Shown one piece after another: positions 1 to 11,087 of a DNA stretch of 64,000 bases (position 1 is the first letter of the stretch; every line of letters starts with the position of its first letter). This stretch comes from Spinellus fusiger (taxonomy: Eukaryota > Mucoromycota > Mucoromycetes > Mucorales > Phycomycetaceae), in the NCBI GenBank assembly GCA_025094145.1, contig JALLLS010000025.1, positions 248,001 through 312,000 of the forward strand. Direction: 5' to 3'. The position numbers were made by a program, and so were the translations under genes. The notes beneath the pieces were generated by a model. That model ran no database searches, was not told the origin of the DNA, and saw only the letters and a list, made by a program, of their open reading frames with translations.

Positions 1-51
1 ATGCTTGATCATTGTGTTGGCCTGAGCATTGGTACAAGTATGGGAATCCAG

Positions 52-487
52 TCAAGCATAGTGTCTTGCTTTGAGGGGATTATACCAAGTTCTGGTGACT
101 TCTGAAGACTTCATGGCCTTGAGTCTGTCAGCATGCACCCAGGAGTTGTATGGCTTGCCTTTGAATGTGGTCAGCTTGTATATGTTCATGCTTTTGTTTT
201 TGTCCACAACAGTATAAGGACCTCTCCAGTTATACTCCAAACCCAAGCATTGTTTGTGGTGTATTAGGACATGGTCTCCAATATTGAAAGTATAGGGCTT
301 TGCAATGGCATCCCAACATTCTTTATCCCAGTTACTGTTAGCCATAGTTCTTTCATTTGCCTCTTGTTGTGCCTTGAGTAGTCTTTGGTGTGAGGCAGAC
401 AAGCCAGTGGGTTTGGCTCTTATGGATGTTGGGGTGTCAATAAATGGTCTTAGGACATCCCCTGGTAGACAAGGTTCTTGGCCATAG
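52..487 (-). mobile_element. Ty3/gypsy-type pol, integrase C-terminal end (truncated)
   Basis: An open frame on the minus strand ends at a TGA at 52-54 and can be read back without a break to 487. It contains GDHVLIHH, then GLEYNWRGPYTVVDK and SWVHADRLKAM, the usual layout of the C-terminal DNA-binding part of a Ty3/gypsy integrase. The start of that frame still looks like integrase linker (GQEPCLPGDVLRPF). The frame is cut off at the left edge of the inverted LTR-like repeat at 488, so the rest of pol (protease, reverse transcriptase, RNase H, integrase core) is absent here. The 3' LTR expected beyond position 52 would lie outside the window. This is the broken tail of a retroelement, not a host gene. 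Confidence 0.75.
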
Positions 488-1799
488 TGTGATTATTCAG
501 ACAAGTAGAAAGTAACAAGACTGAACAAAGATAATTTTTATTAAGTGAAGAGTGGTTCATTATTTATACTTTTTGTGGGTGCTTATCCTTCAGTGGCATT
601 CTACCTTTTGGTAGTTAATGATTAGTCCATGGCATAGCTTATTGATAAATGCAACCATATGGTTGGTGTAGATGATTTATTCTATAGTAGTTTACATAGG
701 TGTAGCTTTATGGTTGGTGTAGGTGTTCTACCTAATGGTAGACTACATGTTGGAGCCTTATGGTTGGTCCATTGAATAAGCACACCATTATAGAGCCATC
801 TATTATGTCCACTTTTAATTGCCTTTGATAGGTCTTATTTAATCCACTAAGGATTTATAGATGAAGGCAGCTCATTAAGTGTCCAATAATAATTTGAGCT
901 TAGAAGGTTGATTTGTAGTTATGACCAATCAGTGAGATGATACAGAGATGTACTATGGTACTTGTGTGCACTCAAGCTTTCATAGAGTATTCTGAATGTC
1001 ACAGCATACTACTCATGTTGACCAATTCATGAAGAATCTTTGGATTGAAGTCAGAACATGACAATATGTAAATTAGTATAAATAAGCAACTATTTTGAAT
1101 GAATAAAAAGCATCTTCTATCCTCTCTTTACCTATTCTTTTTTGATCTACGTGGGCTTCAGTCCAGACTTTGTTATCCTCAGTTTCCTCTTATTTCTGTC
1201 TCTACTTTTGGGCTTAGTATTATTGTCATGTTCTGACTTCAATCCAAAGATTCTTCATGAATTGGTCAACATGAGTAGTATGCTGTGACATTCAGAATAC
1301 TCTATGAAAGCTTGAGTGCACACAAGTACCATAGTACATCTCTGTATCATCTCACTGATTGGTCATAACTACAAATCAACCTTCTAAGCTCAAATTATTA
1401 TTGGACACTTAATGAGCTGCCTTCATCTATAAATCCTTAGTGGATTAAATAAGACCTATCAAAGGCAATTAAAAGTGGACATAATAGATGGCTCTATAAT
1501 GGTGTGCTTATTCAATGGACCAACCATAAGGCTCCAACATGTAGTCTACCATTAGGTAGAACACCTACACCAACCATAAAGCTACACCTATGTAAACTAC
1601 TATAGAATAAATCATCTACACCAACCATATGGTTGCATTTATCAATAAGCTATGCCATGGACTAATCATTAACTACCAAAAGGTAGAATGCCACTGAAGG
1701 ATAAGCACCCACAAAAAGTATAAATAATGAACCACTCTTCACTTAATAAAAATTATCTTTGTTCAGTCTTGTTACTTTCTACTTGTCTGAATAATCACA
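488..1799. repeat. 579-bp inverted repeat of LTR-like DNA with 154-bp spacer
   Basis: Positions 488-1066 are repeated in reverse complement at 1221-1799; by eye the arms match base for base (position x pairs with 2287-x). The spacer 1067-1220 holds a TATAAATA box near 1077 followed by AATAAA, the promoter and polyadenylation pair expected in the R/U5 part of an LTR. The left arm plus spacer starts with TG and can be read as an LTR-like unit of about 740 bp ending near TGTCA at 1228. The structure directly interrupts the integrase frame at 487/488. It may be an LTR followed by an inverted copy of its own U3, or a fold-back element. Confidence 0.85.
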
Positions 1800-1973
1800 A
1801 TTATCCTGTCAAAATTCATAACTGAGAAGAATGTCCATGCTAGACACTGTGCTATCAAATAGAGTAATACTATTGGCTGCACATGTCTTCCAAAAAGGGA
1901 AGACACATTATCCTGTGTGGATACACACAGATAGTATAATATAATTAATAAGATAAATGCTAATGCAATATAT

Positions 1974-2019
1974 TGTCTTGGCTTTATGTTCTCTTTACAG
2001 TGAACATAAAGCCAAGACA
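1974..2019. repeat. 18-bp perfect hairpin in LTR-like DNA
   Basis: Positions 1974-1991 are the exact reverse complement of 2002-2019, with a 10-base loop. The hairpin lies about 25 bases before another TATAAATA/AATAAA pair. It is probably part of the degenerate LTR that follows. Confidence 0.7.
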
Positions 2020-2036
2020 TGTATGTGCAATTGTAC

Positions 2037-2215
2037 ACTGTAGAATTTAGTATAAATAATCAAGTGAATTCAATGAATAAACATTATCTTCTATCTTCTC
2101 TTTTATTCTTCTTCTTTGATCTATGTGGGCTTCATGTCCAAACCAAGAACCACTAGCTATTCCACTCTGCACATACCTCTGGGCTTAGAACTATTCTGTC
2201 CAAATTAGGGAACAA
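2037..2215 (+). mobile_element. Diverged LTR fragment (R/U5-like)
   Basis: This stretch resembles the spacer of the 488-1799 inverted repeat. It has TTTAGTATAAATA, then AATAAA about 30 bases later, a pyrimidine-rich block, a TTTGATCTAYGTGGGCTTCA segment and a CTGGGCTTAG end. It is therefore a second, diverged LTR of the same family. A third, weaker TATA/AATAAA pair of the same layout occurs at about 2738-2785. Confidence 0.55.
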
Positions 2216-3208
2216 CAAGAATGACACAGTGTGTGTGGGCCTTCCCGGCTTCAGCCACCAAGAAGATGGAATGGGCTGTGCTTCTCTTTTGTTTGGTCCC
2301 AAACCATGACATGTGTCACAGCTCTCCTCTGTCTGGCAAAGACAGAATTGCTAAGTTTTCCTTGTCTTTCTGTTTCCTCTTTTTTTTCCCTTTTTTGGTG
2401 TGCACTTTTCTTTTTCTTTTTGACACCACATTTTTTTTTTGCACTACATTTTTCTATTTTTCTATTCTCATTCCATACTTTTCTTCTTCTACACCATGCT
2501 TTTCTATACTTTCCCTTTTTCAGTCCACACTTTTCATTTTATTAATTACCATTCTTTTGGTAATTCAGGATTGTTAACCTTATTTTGTGGCATATTTCAT
2601 CTTGTTTTTATTTATATTATCCCATTGATATTATTATAAGCTACATAATAGTATAATCACATTAGGAATTGCACTATTACTACACTCTACAATGCTTATA
2701 TAAATTGACTTCATCATATTTTTACCTTATTGTCTATTAGTATAAATACTCCTAGTTATTTTCACTAATAAACATTGTTGAATTCTATCTTGATACTTCT
2801 TTCTGAATATTTCTTATTCTTTTATTTTGTTATCTTATTCTTCCATTTCAATTGGATCTTTCAGAGACAAGTGTATCATTTTGTTGATTTCTACTTGTGA
2901 ATTATCCATTGTGTTTTGTACAAATCAGTCTCTGTATATTCTTAATTGTACTGTTTTCCTTGTGAACTTGTTGTTCACTGTTTTCTTTTATATTTGTATC
3001 CTACAATATCCCTTTCTCTTTTACATTCACTTATGAGTGTAAATTTCATTTTATTTTAGATAGTCAATTCTTTTGAAGAGACTATTCTCCTTTTTTTCCC
3101 AAACCCATTTCCCTCCATTATCAGTGATAATCTTTATTTTAACCTTTATTTCTCTTTTTATCTACCTGTTAAATATCAGTAAATACCACACGCGTCAAGA
3201 ACATATAT
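2216..3208. other. T-rich spacer with no gene
   Basis: Long T and CT runs fill 2370-2560 and produce several hydrophobic open frames with no recognisable domain. A weak LTR-like TATA/AATAAA pair lies at about 2738-2785. Nothing else was seen. Confidence 0.5.
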
Positions 3209-3281
3209 GCCTGCTTGGCTCAGTTGGCAGAGCGTCGCTCTCGTAAAGCGAAGGTCGTGAGTTCAATTCTCATAGTAGGCA
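3209..3281 (+). tRNA. tRNA-Thr (anticodon CGU)
   Basis: The 73-nt sequence folds as a full cloverleaf. The 7-bp acceptor stem is GCCTGCT with AGTAGGC and contains one G-U pair. The anticodon stem is TCGCT with AGCGA around the loop CTCGTAA, so the anticodon is CGT, read as Thr (ACG codon). The T stem is GTGAG with CTCAT (one wobble) around TTCAATT. The A box (TGGCTCAGTTGG) and B box (GTTCAATTC) are good, there is no intron and CCA is not encoded. A run of six T about 45 bases downstream could end Pol III transcription. It sits 43 bp from the stop codon of the next gene, on the other strand. Confidence 0.93.
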
Positions 3282-3324
3282 GCAACTAAAATACCAGTCA
3301 TCTTCATTCACTGGGTTATATGGT

Positions 3325-4126
3325 TTATTTTTTAGCTACTATTTTACGTTTTGGCTTCAATATCTTGGTTCTTTTTGCTAGTGGTGCTTCTACTGTGGGC
3401 TCATCAACTACCTTTTCTATAACAACCTTTTTTGCCTGATCACGTTCCCATCGCTTTCTTTTTACTTCTTTGCGATGCTCTTTTGCTTTCTATAGAATAG
3501 GCAGTGTTAGTACATGTTTTTAGTTGTTCAATAATAACATACAAGTTTTGCTTTTTCTATTTTGGTCTTTTTGATTTCTTCCTTTTTTGCTTTAGATTTC
3601 TCTAAGGTCTTCTTTTTTCCTCCAGTCAGTTCATCTGATTCTAGACCATGCTTTTGTAAAAACTTCAGTCTTCTTTTATGTTCCTGTTGAGATAAATTAG
3701 ATACAAGCTATTCAGTCTGTTTCAATCACTGCGTGAACTTACCTTGCTCTGCAAGTGAATTTCTACTTGTTTTTCTGCTTTAAGATGCTTGTTGGGGCAG
3801 ATCTTGCAGCTATAAATGACAGGACCTTCTGACTGCTCTTCATCACCTTCTTCTTCATCTTCTTCATCTTCATCTTCGCTGTCGTCTTCATTGTTTGAGA
3901 GTTCTTCATCAGAGACATCGGACTCTTCAGCATCAATTTCTTCTTTTACATAAGAAGGACGACTCAATTCAGCAGGAATCACAAGTTCATCATCAGAATC
4001 GTCACTTTCATCTTCTGATCCAGAAAATACTCCAGCAAGTCTTTCCTCTTCTAATGCTATTTCTTCATTATAGTCTTCTGTGTGAATTGCTTGCTTGGCA
4101 AGTTCTTTTTTTGCACGCTTAAACAT
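3325..4126 (-). CDS. Acidic/basic C2H2-like zinc-finger protein, probably nuclear
   Basis: Three exons (4126-3743, 3683-3543, 3489-3325) give 229 residues. Donors are GTAAGT and GTATGT, and the frame is kept across both introns. Residues about 36-107 are dominated by D, E and S. They are followed by C-x2-C then H-x5-H (CKICPNK ... EIHLQSKEH), a U1/JAZ-like C2H2 finger that is split by intron 1. The rest is highly lysine- and arginine-rich (GGKKKTLEKSKAKK; KRTKILKPKRKIVAKK). Acidic tract, finger and basic tail together suggest a nucleolar or other RNA- or DNA-associated protein, but I do not recognise the family and assign no function. The start is the first ATG of the open frame. Confidence 0.75.
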
Positions 4127-5213
4127 GATAAAAAGGTCGACCTTTTATGATAATGAGCAAAATATTCCTTATAAAATGGGAAGGACAAGCTGTCACGGTG
4201 GCTCTTTCTATAGTCGGAGATTTCTTCAGGATGAAATACTACTGCTTTTATCTATCTGCTTTCTTTGCTTATTTATTTTTATTCCACATGTTTCCCCTGT
4301 AAAAACACATTGTCACAATATCTCGGTTCTATCCATATTTATTTATATTAAAAAGTATAATTTAATAGGTTTAGTCTATATTTATTATACTGTTTGTATT
4401 AGTGGAAAAGTGTAGGGTGATGAACAGGTTGCTTAGTTATGTGTGTAATTGTCTTTTTTTCTCCAAGACAGTTTCATAAGTAAAGAATAAATGAAACATT
4501 CATAAATTCCGATCTAATCTCAACATAAATATTATTTATTCCGATTACTGTCTACATACCTAAAGATTTTTGGGATATAAAAGTAAATAAACAGATCACA
4601 AAATCATACTATCATTCTTATTGGCTAATATGTTTAAGAAAGGGTATTTTTGCTGTCTAAATGACCTATCTCAAACACTATCTGCTTTTTTTTTTTAGCA
4701 ATAACTACACTGAATTCTTTTTTGATGTTTTGGTGGGTTGGCTACTGCAAGCCAGATGTTTGTCTGATTGTTGTTGATTAATAAAGCTCGACACCTTCAT
4801 GTTAAGAATTGAGAGCAAACCATTGGCATCCTAGTTTTCCACAACAGAAGTATCTTCATTTGAATAATGATTATTCAATACTGGAGTAACTCTGGCACCT
4901 TCCTCGAGGTATCCTACAAACTTTTCACAATTAGCTGTTGAAAATGTATGTCCTGAAAAAAACAACTCGGCTTCTATTCAATACCAGTGATTGACCTTTT
5001 CACTGCTATCATCTTTAAAGCAGGTTCCATGAAGAAAAGATAAAATATTTGACCTTTTTTTTCTTCTTTTTATACTATTTCTGTTTTATAATTGGTTTTC
5101 ATATGCCAATAATTCAATATATGATTTGAAAACCAAGAAGTTGTACTAAAGCATAAATATTGTGTATCTATCAATGGAAACTGTGAATCCCACTGGGTTT
5201 CTATACACATATA
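4127..5213. other. Spacer with a possible decayed coding fragment
   Basis: No intact gene was seen. On the minus strand about 4,990-4,780 can be read as open protein-like sequence (HTFSTANCEKFVGYLEEGAR) ending in a stop, which may be a transposon remnant. The family is unknown. The rest is AT-rich spacer. Confidence 0.35.
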
Positions 5214-6199
5214 CAGTCCCATACAGTAAATGAGTAGACAGCAAATCAATTTTTTATTTTTTATTTTATTTTGACAAATAAAGGTACATCTATCAGTCAA
5301 AGATGTTCATAATAAAAGGTTCATGGAATAACACAGAAATTAGAATAGTTGTTCTTTAGATGATTTTTTATATTCTTATTATAATGATATTGTTCAGTAC
5401 TTTATAGCAAAACCTTTATTTTCAATCACAACAGAGCACCTTCTTGGAAGAGCATAGTCTCATTGAGGTTCACTTGCAATTTCTGAAACCAAGAAAGAAA
5501 GTATTTAGCAATTGCATTGACATACTTGTTTTGATTAACTGATCTCTCCAAGAGTACAAGAAGTCCTACACCTTAACACCAAAATCAACCCCAAACCATG
5601 ACTGAACCCTTGTCATACTTGTATGTTCTTTGAGTATGACGCTCCTTGTACCTTTCGCCTTTCTTCCTGATTAATCTAGTCCTTTTATCATTGCCCAAAA
5701 CTGCAAAATGAGATTCATCAGACCAAATGATGTTACTCCACCTCTCCACTCACCAATCAGCCTTGTTTTTACACTATTCTGATTGTCTTTGCTTGTGAGT
5801 AAGTGTCATACCAGGTTGTCTTGATGGTGAGCATGAAAATACCCTGAGTTTATTCATATATTTTTAGAAATATACTACGACAAACATCCATGCCTGCATC
5901 ATTCATATTTCTCAAATGATATGCAATTATTTGCATAGGGTTTCTGCAAATAAACAAAATGATAGCCAGTTTTGAAGTAGATGACACCTTTTCATGTCTT
6001 CCTGTATGCATTTTGAGTTGAATTGTGCCTTTGTTTTTATACAATAGGACGATCCTGCCCACTGTACTCTTTAGAATGTCAAGATCGTCAGAAATTCCTT
6101 GATAGTTAGCACGTCTCCAATGTCCTATGATTTGACCTCTATTTTATATTTGAATAAGAGAAATTAGTTCACCATTTAGTCATTTATTGTATGGGACTG
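5214..6199 (-). mobile_element. Tc1/mariner element, internally deleted, with both ends
   Basis: The ends read CAGTCCCATACAGTAAATGA on the left and its near-perfect inverse (one difference) at 6180-6199. Both are flanked by TA at 5212-5213 and 6200-6201, the target duplication of this superfamily. On the minus strand the interior encodes a decayed transposase: an N-terminal part (GRIVLLYKNKGTIQL near 6060) and the first catalytic block (WSDESHFAVLGNDK near 5,720). The part with the second Asp and the final Asp/Glu is missing, so this copy is non-autonomous. The same family appears in better shape at 37.3-38.7 kb. Confidence 0.85.
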
Positions 6200-6299
6200 T
6201 ATACCTTACCAAAATGAAAATATTTCTCATTCTTTGGTCTTGTTATTTCTCACACTGTCCCTACAACTTGACACCCAAGTGCTAGTTAAGATGAGCATA

Positions 6300-6887
6300 A
6301 CTGGTCAAGGTAATGTATTATTATTAACAAAAAGAAACAATAGAAAGAAGTAATAGACATCATCAAAGGCTATTCTTGAGATAAAAAAACGTAAGTAGTG
6401 TCATCATCTGGGCTTGAGCTCATTTTATTTCAAAAGACATAGTACTTACTCTTCTTCTAATAGATGGTATATGGCTTATTATTCTCAAGACAAATATTAA
6501 GTACAAGGTAAATATACTATCTCTCTTGATTGAATTATTACTAATATACTCTTTTGTTATTAATAAATAAAGACTATTCTAAAGTTAGTCTCAGGTAGTC
6601 TTCTACAAGGTCAATAGTGTCTAGGATATACTCCTGATCATAACTATCTATCTCCCAAGAATAAAGCACAAGGCTTTTAGGGTATATATTCTATTGCTAT
6701 AAGGGAATCTACTTAGGCAGTAGCTATAGTAATAGTATAGTATTAGCTATAATGTTATAATAAACAATTTCATCCATCAACTTTTTTTTTATTGATAATA
6801 CAATCTGATATTGAGGTATTCTACAAAAGAAAACAAGTTAGATATCTGCAAACCTATTGATTTTAAATATCGCTTTATAAAAAGGAA
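6300..6887 (-). mobile_element. Part of a Fanzor-family element (minus strand), split by a LINE insertion
   Basis: Read on the minus strand, 6,887 down to about 6,300 aligns by eye with 27,985-28,440, including a shared segment with ACCTCAATATCARATTGTAT and a distinctive block around TATCTCCCAAGR. The missing left end of this copy lies at 11,007-11,087, beyond the LINE pair. No nuclease coding is left in this copy. Confidence 0.6.
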
Positions 6888-9800
6888 TTTTTTGTATAAG
6901 ACACTTTTTATTAAGCGTCTTTTACACAGCCACACGTCGCACTGAGAGGTCTGACTGGGAAAACATGATGGACACAATTCACTTACAGAAAATTAGAAAA
7001 AGAAAGAGAATATAAGAGAAAAGTACATAAAGGTAAATATACACTGGACTATGTCATGTCTTCGTTTTTGCGGGTGAGGGTGGTGAGAAGGGATCGAGCA
7101 TGTTCAGAGATGGTGAAGGTGATGAAAGAAGAGTGGTGGAGGTGGCTGGTCCAGTAGCCGTGCCAAATTGCCTGGAGAACTGCACCAAAGACTTGACTAC
7201 TAGTCAGAGGTCCATTTAGAGGAAGAAAAAAGAAGTGTAAATGTTGGATGATTGCTGCAGAAGAAGGAGTGTGAATACTGAGCCAATATAGCAAAACGGA
7301 CATCCAGACAGGCCAAACCCTTGGACAAGTCACCAAGAAATGGTCAGGGCTGTGGCGAGGGTGAGAGCATAATCGGCATGAGGGTGACAGGACAATGGTG
7401 GGGATAATGTGGTGTAGGAGTGACGAGGAGGACAGTTTGCCATGCAATAAGCAAAACCAGACATTCCTTGCCACATGGGACATAGGTGCCTTCCAAAAGG
7501 CTTTCCACTTGTTAGGTTGCAGCAGGAGAAGAATTGGGCATAGGTGGTGGATGGCATAATGAGCGGAAGACTTGTGAGAAAAAGGAGTGCATAAGTGGCG
7601 AGTTGAAGAAAGATGTCGTGAGGGGAGAAGAAGGCATATCCACAGTATCAGAATATAATGACTGAGGATTCATATGTGGTGTGCATGAATGGATAAAGAA
7701 TGGAGGATGAATGATATGGTTGTTATCCACATCACAGAAAAAAATGAGAGAAGAGGTAGGGATGCATAGGACGATCTGTCCGAAGACAACGTTGTAGGGA
7801 TTGTGTGGGGAGGTCATAGTAGTAGGCATCGGCAGCTGTAAGGCGTTTGAGGCCTGGCCTAGCTGGAGTGGGGTCGGTGGTAGAGGATATCCATATGGAT
7901 GACAAAGGAAGGCAAAGACATGTAGCAGGAGACAAGTCACTGCACAATTGTGGTAGGGGAAGACAGTCAAAAGCCGAGAAAAGAAGATTAAATGAATGTG
8001 AATGGGGCAGACGTAAACCAGAACGAAAATCAGGAAAAAAAGAAAGAAATACATAATCAGGAACATAAAGAGGAAGAAGAAAGAGACATATAATGAAAAA
8101 AAATGAGCACAAAGCCAGAGAATGGGAAGGGGAGCATATTGGGTGACAGGACAAAGGAGAGGAAGAAGCCAAAGAAACTGGAGGGAAGCCTGTTGAGTGG
8201 ACAGATCCAGCACACCAAGACCACCACAGTGACGAGGGAGACATAGGTTGGCATAGCTAATGGAAGGAAACATCCTTCTCATCAGGAACTTACTTATCAT
8301 GGATTTTATTTTGGCATAGAAGGAGACAGGAAACCTGACAAGATGGAGAACATGCCAGAGCTTGGAGAGAACCAAAGTGTTAACCACAGTGGCTTTACCT
8401 CGAACTGACAGGAATCGTTGTGAATGAATGTGGAGTGCTTGCTGGATGGTGGTGAGGAGTTGAGTGGCGTAGGTGTTGCGTTGTGAAGGAGTGTGGATAA
8501 GAGGGTAGCCAAGATAAATGAGGGGAGAAGGAGAAGAGCGGTCAATCCACGAGGGAATACCAGCTCTTGTAAGTGGCTCATGCCATTCAGGCAGAGGTGC
8601 ACCGGAGAGGGAGAAGGCATGGGTTTTGTCGAGATTATCACGGGTGTTGGAGGCAAGGCTGTAGGTGTCAAGGTGATGGCAGAGACGAGTGAGGTCGGAG
8701 GGTGTGCTGGGGCAGGCAAAGATGTCGTCGGCATAGGCAAGGACTTTGAAGCATAAGGGAGGGGAGACATAAGGAATGGAATGACCTCTGAAGAGAGGAT
8801 CATCTTGGATGGCGAGAAGGAGCGGTTCGAGGACAAGATTGAAAAGGACTGGAGATAAGGGTCTCTCTGCCTGAGACCTCTTGCTTGGGTGACAGGATCA
8901 GAAAGGTGTCCATTAATGTTGATGTGGATTTTTGTGTTGAAGAAGATGGAGGCGATAGAGGTGACAAGAGAAGGAGGGAAACGGAAACAGGTAAAGACAG
9001 ACTGGAGGTAAGAAGGATAGACACAGCCATAGGCCTTCTCTTGGTTGAGAAGGACACCAATGGTAGGGGAATGAGAGGAGGAGGCGTGCTCTATTGCTAA
9101 CTTGATCATTAGACCATTGTCAGCAATGAAGCGAGAAGTAAGGAAGCCAGTTTGGTAGGGATTGATGAAATGGTTAGCCACCCAGACTATTCTTGAGTTC
9201 AGCATCCATATAAACACTTTAGCGTCACAATTGATTAAGGAAAGGGGGCACCAGTTGCAAAGGAGGGTAAGATCACATTTCTTGGGTAGGAGGCACATAG
9301 TAGTGTCCATCCAAGAAGAGAGAAATAGAGAGAGGGAAAGGGCATCGTTATAAAGACGGGTAATGAGTGTGGCATAGAAAGGGTGGGCATAGACAAGAGA
9401 AAGGATTGGATAAGGAAGACCATCTGGACCAGGACTGCTTGCTTTGGGGCTGCAAGATACACTGTCACAGATGTCGAGGATGGTGAAGGGAAGGAGAAGG
9501 AAGGATTGTTGTTCTGCTGTGAGTTGGCGTTTGGGAGTGATGTGATCCAGCAGTTGGGATGTAGCGGTGGGGTTGGTGGGTTCAGGGGAAAAGAGGGTTG
9601 TATAAAAGGAATGTGCTGCATCTGTCATGGTGGAAGGAGTGGTGCATAGGTCGTTAGTGACTGGATGTTGGAGGGAGGGCATATGTCGCTGGGAGGCGCG
9701 TTGGGAGATGGTATTCTTGAGGAAACCAGCAGATTTCTCACCTTTTTCTTGCCAGCATTTGCCAGCCCGAAGAGATGAGATATCCACTGGTTCCTGTTGA

Positions 9801-10010
9801 AGGGTGACGATGTGTTGGTCGAGGGAAGAAAGGACTTGGAGGAGGACGGCAAGAGAAGGTTTGCTATGAAGCAGCTTGTTGCACTTACTCTGCAGCATTT
9901 TCAATTGCTTGTCTCGCCATGAAACATGCTTCTGGATGAACTTCTTGGCCACACGCTGTACTGCTTGCTTCTGATATTTGGCAAGTAAACTCAGAGACAT
10001 TTAAAGACTC
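6888..10010 (-). mobile_element. LINE-A non-LTR retrotransposon, decayed reverse transcriptase
   Basis: Minus-strand frames joined by frameshifts encode a non-LTR reverse transcriptase. Visible blocks in order are ASSPGPDGLPYPIL, NPYQTGFLTSRFI, GVLLNQEKAYGCV (the motif A Asp position holds Asn), RGLRQRDP, then in a shifted frame YADD (8735-8724). After these come CLPRHCGGLGVLDL and a zinc-binding tail (CRLCSHPRHSPDHFLVTCP). The 3' end has AATAAAAAGTGTCTTATAC followed by a short A tract, seen as T6 at 6888-6893. Frameshifts and the altered motif A make it inactive. The 5' part, with the endonuclease, is absent or unrecognisable. It lies head to head with the next LINE. Confidence 0.85.
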
Positions 10011-10019
10011 TCTTGGATA

Positions 10020-10990
10020 CCAAAAACCTCTGGTTAGAGATGCATTTTTCTTTGATCCAGCTCTACAGGGACTTTGATGGAAGCCAGTAGCAGATTTGCG
10101 AGTAGCTCCACGCTTGATTCGTCGTCTTTGTCGTGCCCATGCTAGAAGGGAAATTCTTTTAGCTGCTCTGTTAGTGAGATGTTGTCTTCCTCCCCTGACG
10201 GTTGATTCCAATGAACACAGACCAGGGATCTACGATCTTAGCCCAGTGGTGAGCTGCCTGAAATTAGGAAATATTCCGATTCACAAATTGAGTTCTCGCT
10301 CTTTCCGTCGCCTGGCTTTGCCTGTTCAAGCAGTTACTTCTTTCAGTCACCCTCTTACAACAGTACAATGGAAAGACTTCTGGCACTTTCAAACACAACA
10401 CTCAGCGCGTAATGTGTGGTTTCGCCTACTTCATGGTAAACTGCCTTGCCGCCAACGACTTTACTCTCTTGTTCCTGCAGTTTTTACCTCCAGCTCTTGT
10501 CTCTTGTGCAACCACCCTGTTGAAGATCCTCTTCACTTCTTATTCCAATGCCCACCCAGTGGCAGGTTTGGTTTGATGTGTGTTCATCTCAATTTGGACA
10601 TGCACCCACCTTTGTAACAATTTCTGACGCTCTTTTTGCACTGTCTTTTCTATACGAAAACGTATATGAGTCTATGTACTCTTGCCAAATTATTAATTCA
10701 ATATTATTAGCCATTTGGAGAGCACGTTGGAGACTTGTTTTTGATAACAAGCCTTTTCTACCCACTGTAGTAGCCCAAAGTGCAGTCTCTTTGGTGACTA
10801 TTCTGGCAGAAGAGCAAGAGCTAGACAATTATCAGTCGTTGTTTACTTTATTTTATTTTATTTTGTTTTGTTTTGTTTCCTTTTGTTTTGTCCTTTATAG
10901 ATATATCCTTTTCTCTCGCCTTCTTCTCTCCTTCTGACAGGTTGTACGTGTAAATAAAATCGAAGTCAATGACTTCCTTACAAAAAAAAA
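10020..10990 (+). mobile_element. LINE 3' fragment (zinc-binding domain), plus strand
   Basis: The plus strand encodes the C-terminal part of a related LINE: ARNVWFRLLHGKLP, then CLLCNHPVEDPLHFLFQCP, the typical reverse-transcriptase zinc-binding tail. A one-base frameshift near 10,548 breaks it. The continuation (QWQVWFDVCSSQFG ... SILLAIWRARWRLVFDN) reads on to about 10,850. The 3' end is AATAAAATCGAAGTC..., ending in an A tract at 10,982-10,990. The 3' sequence differs from LINE-A at 6.9 kb, so this is another subfamily. It is 5'-truncated and dead. Confidence 0.8.
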
Positions 10991-11006
10991 GTACTGCCTG
11001 CTTCTA

Positions 11007-11087
11007 TATAAAAAGGAATCTTTTCCACGACGTAAAAGAAAAGATATATTACCGCTTAAAAGCCAGAAAATCTTTATGTGTATAGTA
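11007..11087 (-). mobile_element. Left terminal piece of the LINE-split Fanzor-family element
   Basis: On the minus strand this reads CACATAAAGATTTTCTGGC then TTTTAAGCGGTAATAT, matching the left end of the elements at 27,905 and 61,256. It completes the copy whose other part is 6,300-6,887. The 12-mer TATAAAAAGGAA at 11,007-11,018 repeats the one at 6,876-6,887 and is best read as the target duplication of the LINE insertion. Confidence 0.65.

Noticed and set aside
2221..2639. Small hydrophobic protein genes
   Set aside because: Three overlapping frames all arise from T- and CT-rich low-complexity DNA; no start context or domain.
10096..10937. Independent protein-coding gene
   Set aside because: The reading is the zinc-binding tail of a LINE, with a frameshift and an A tract at the end.
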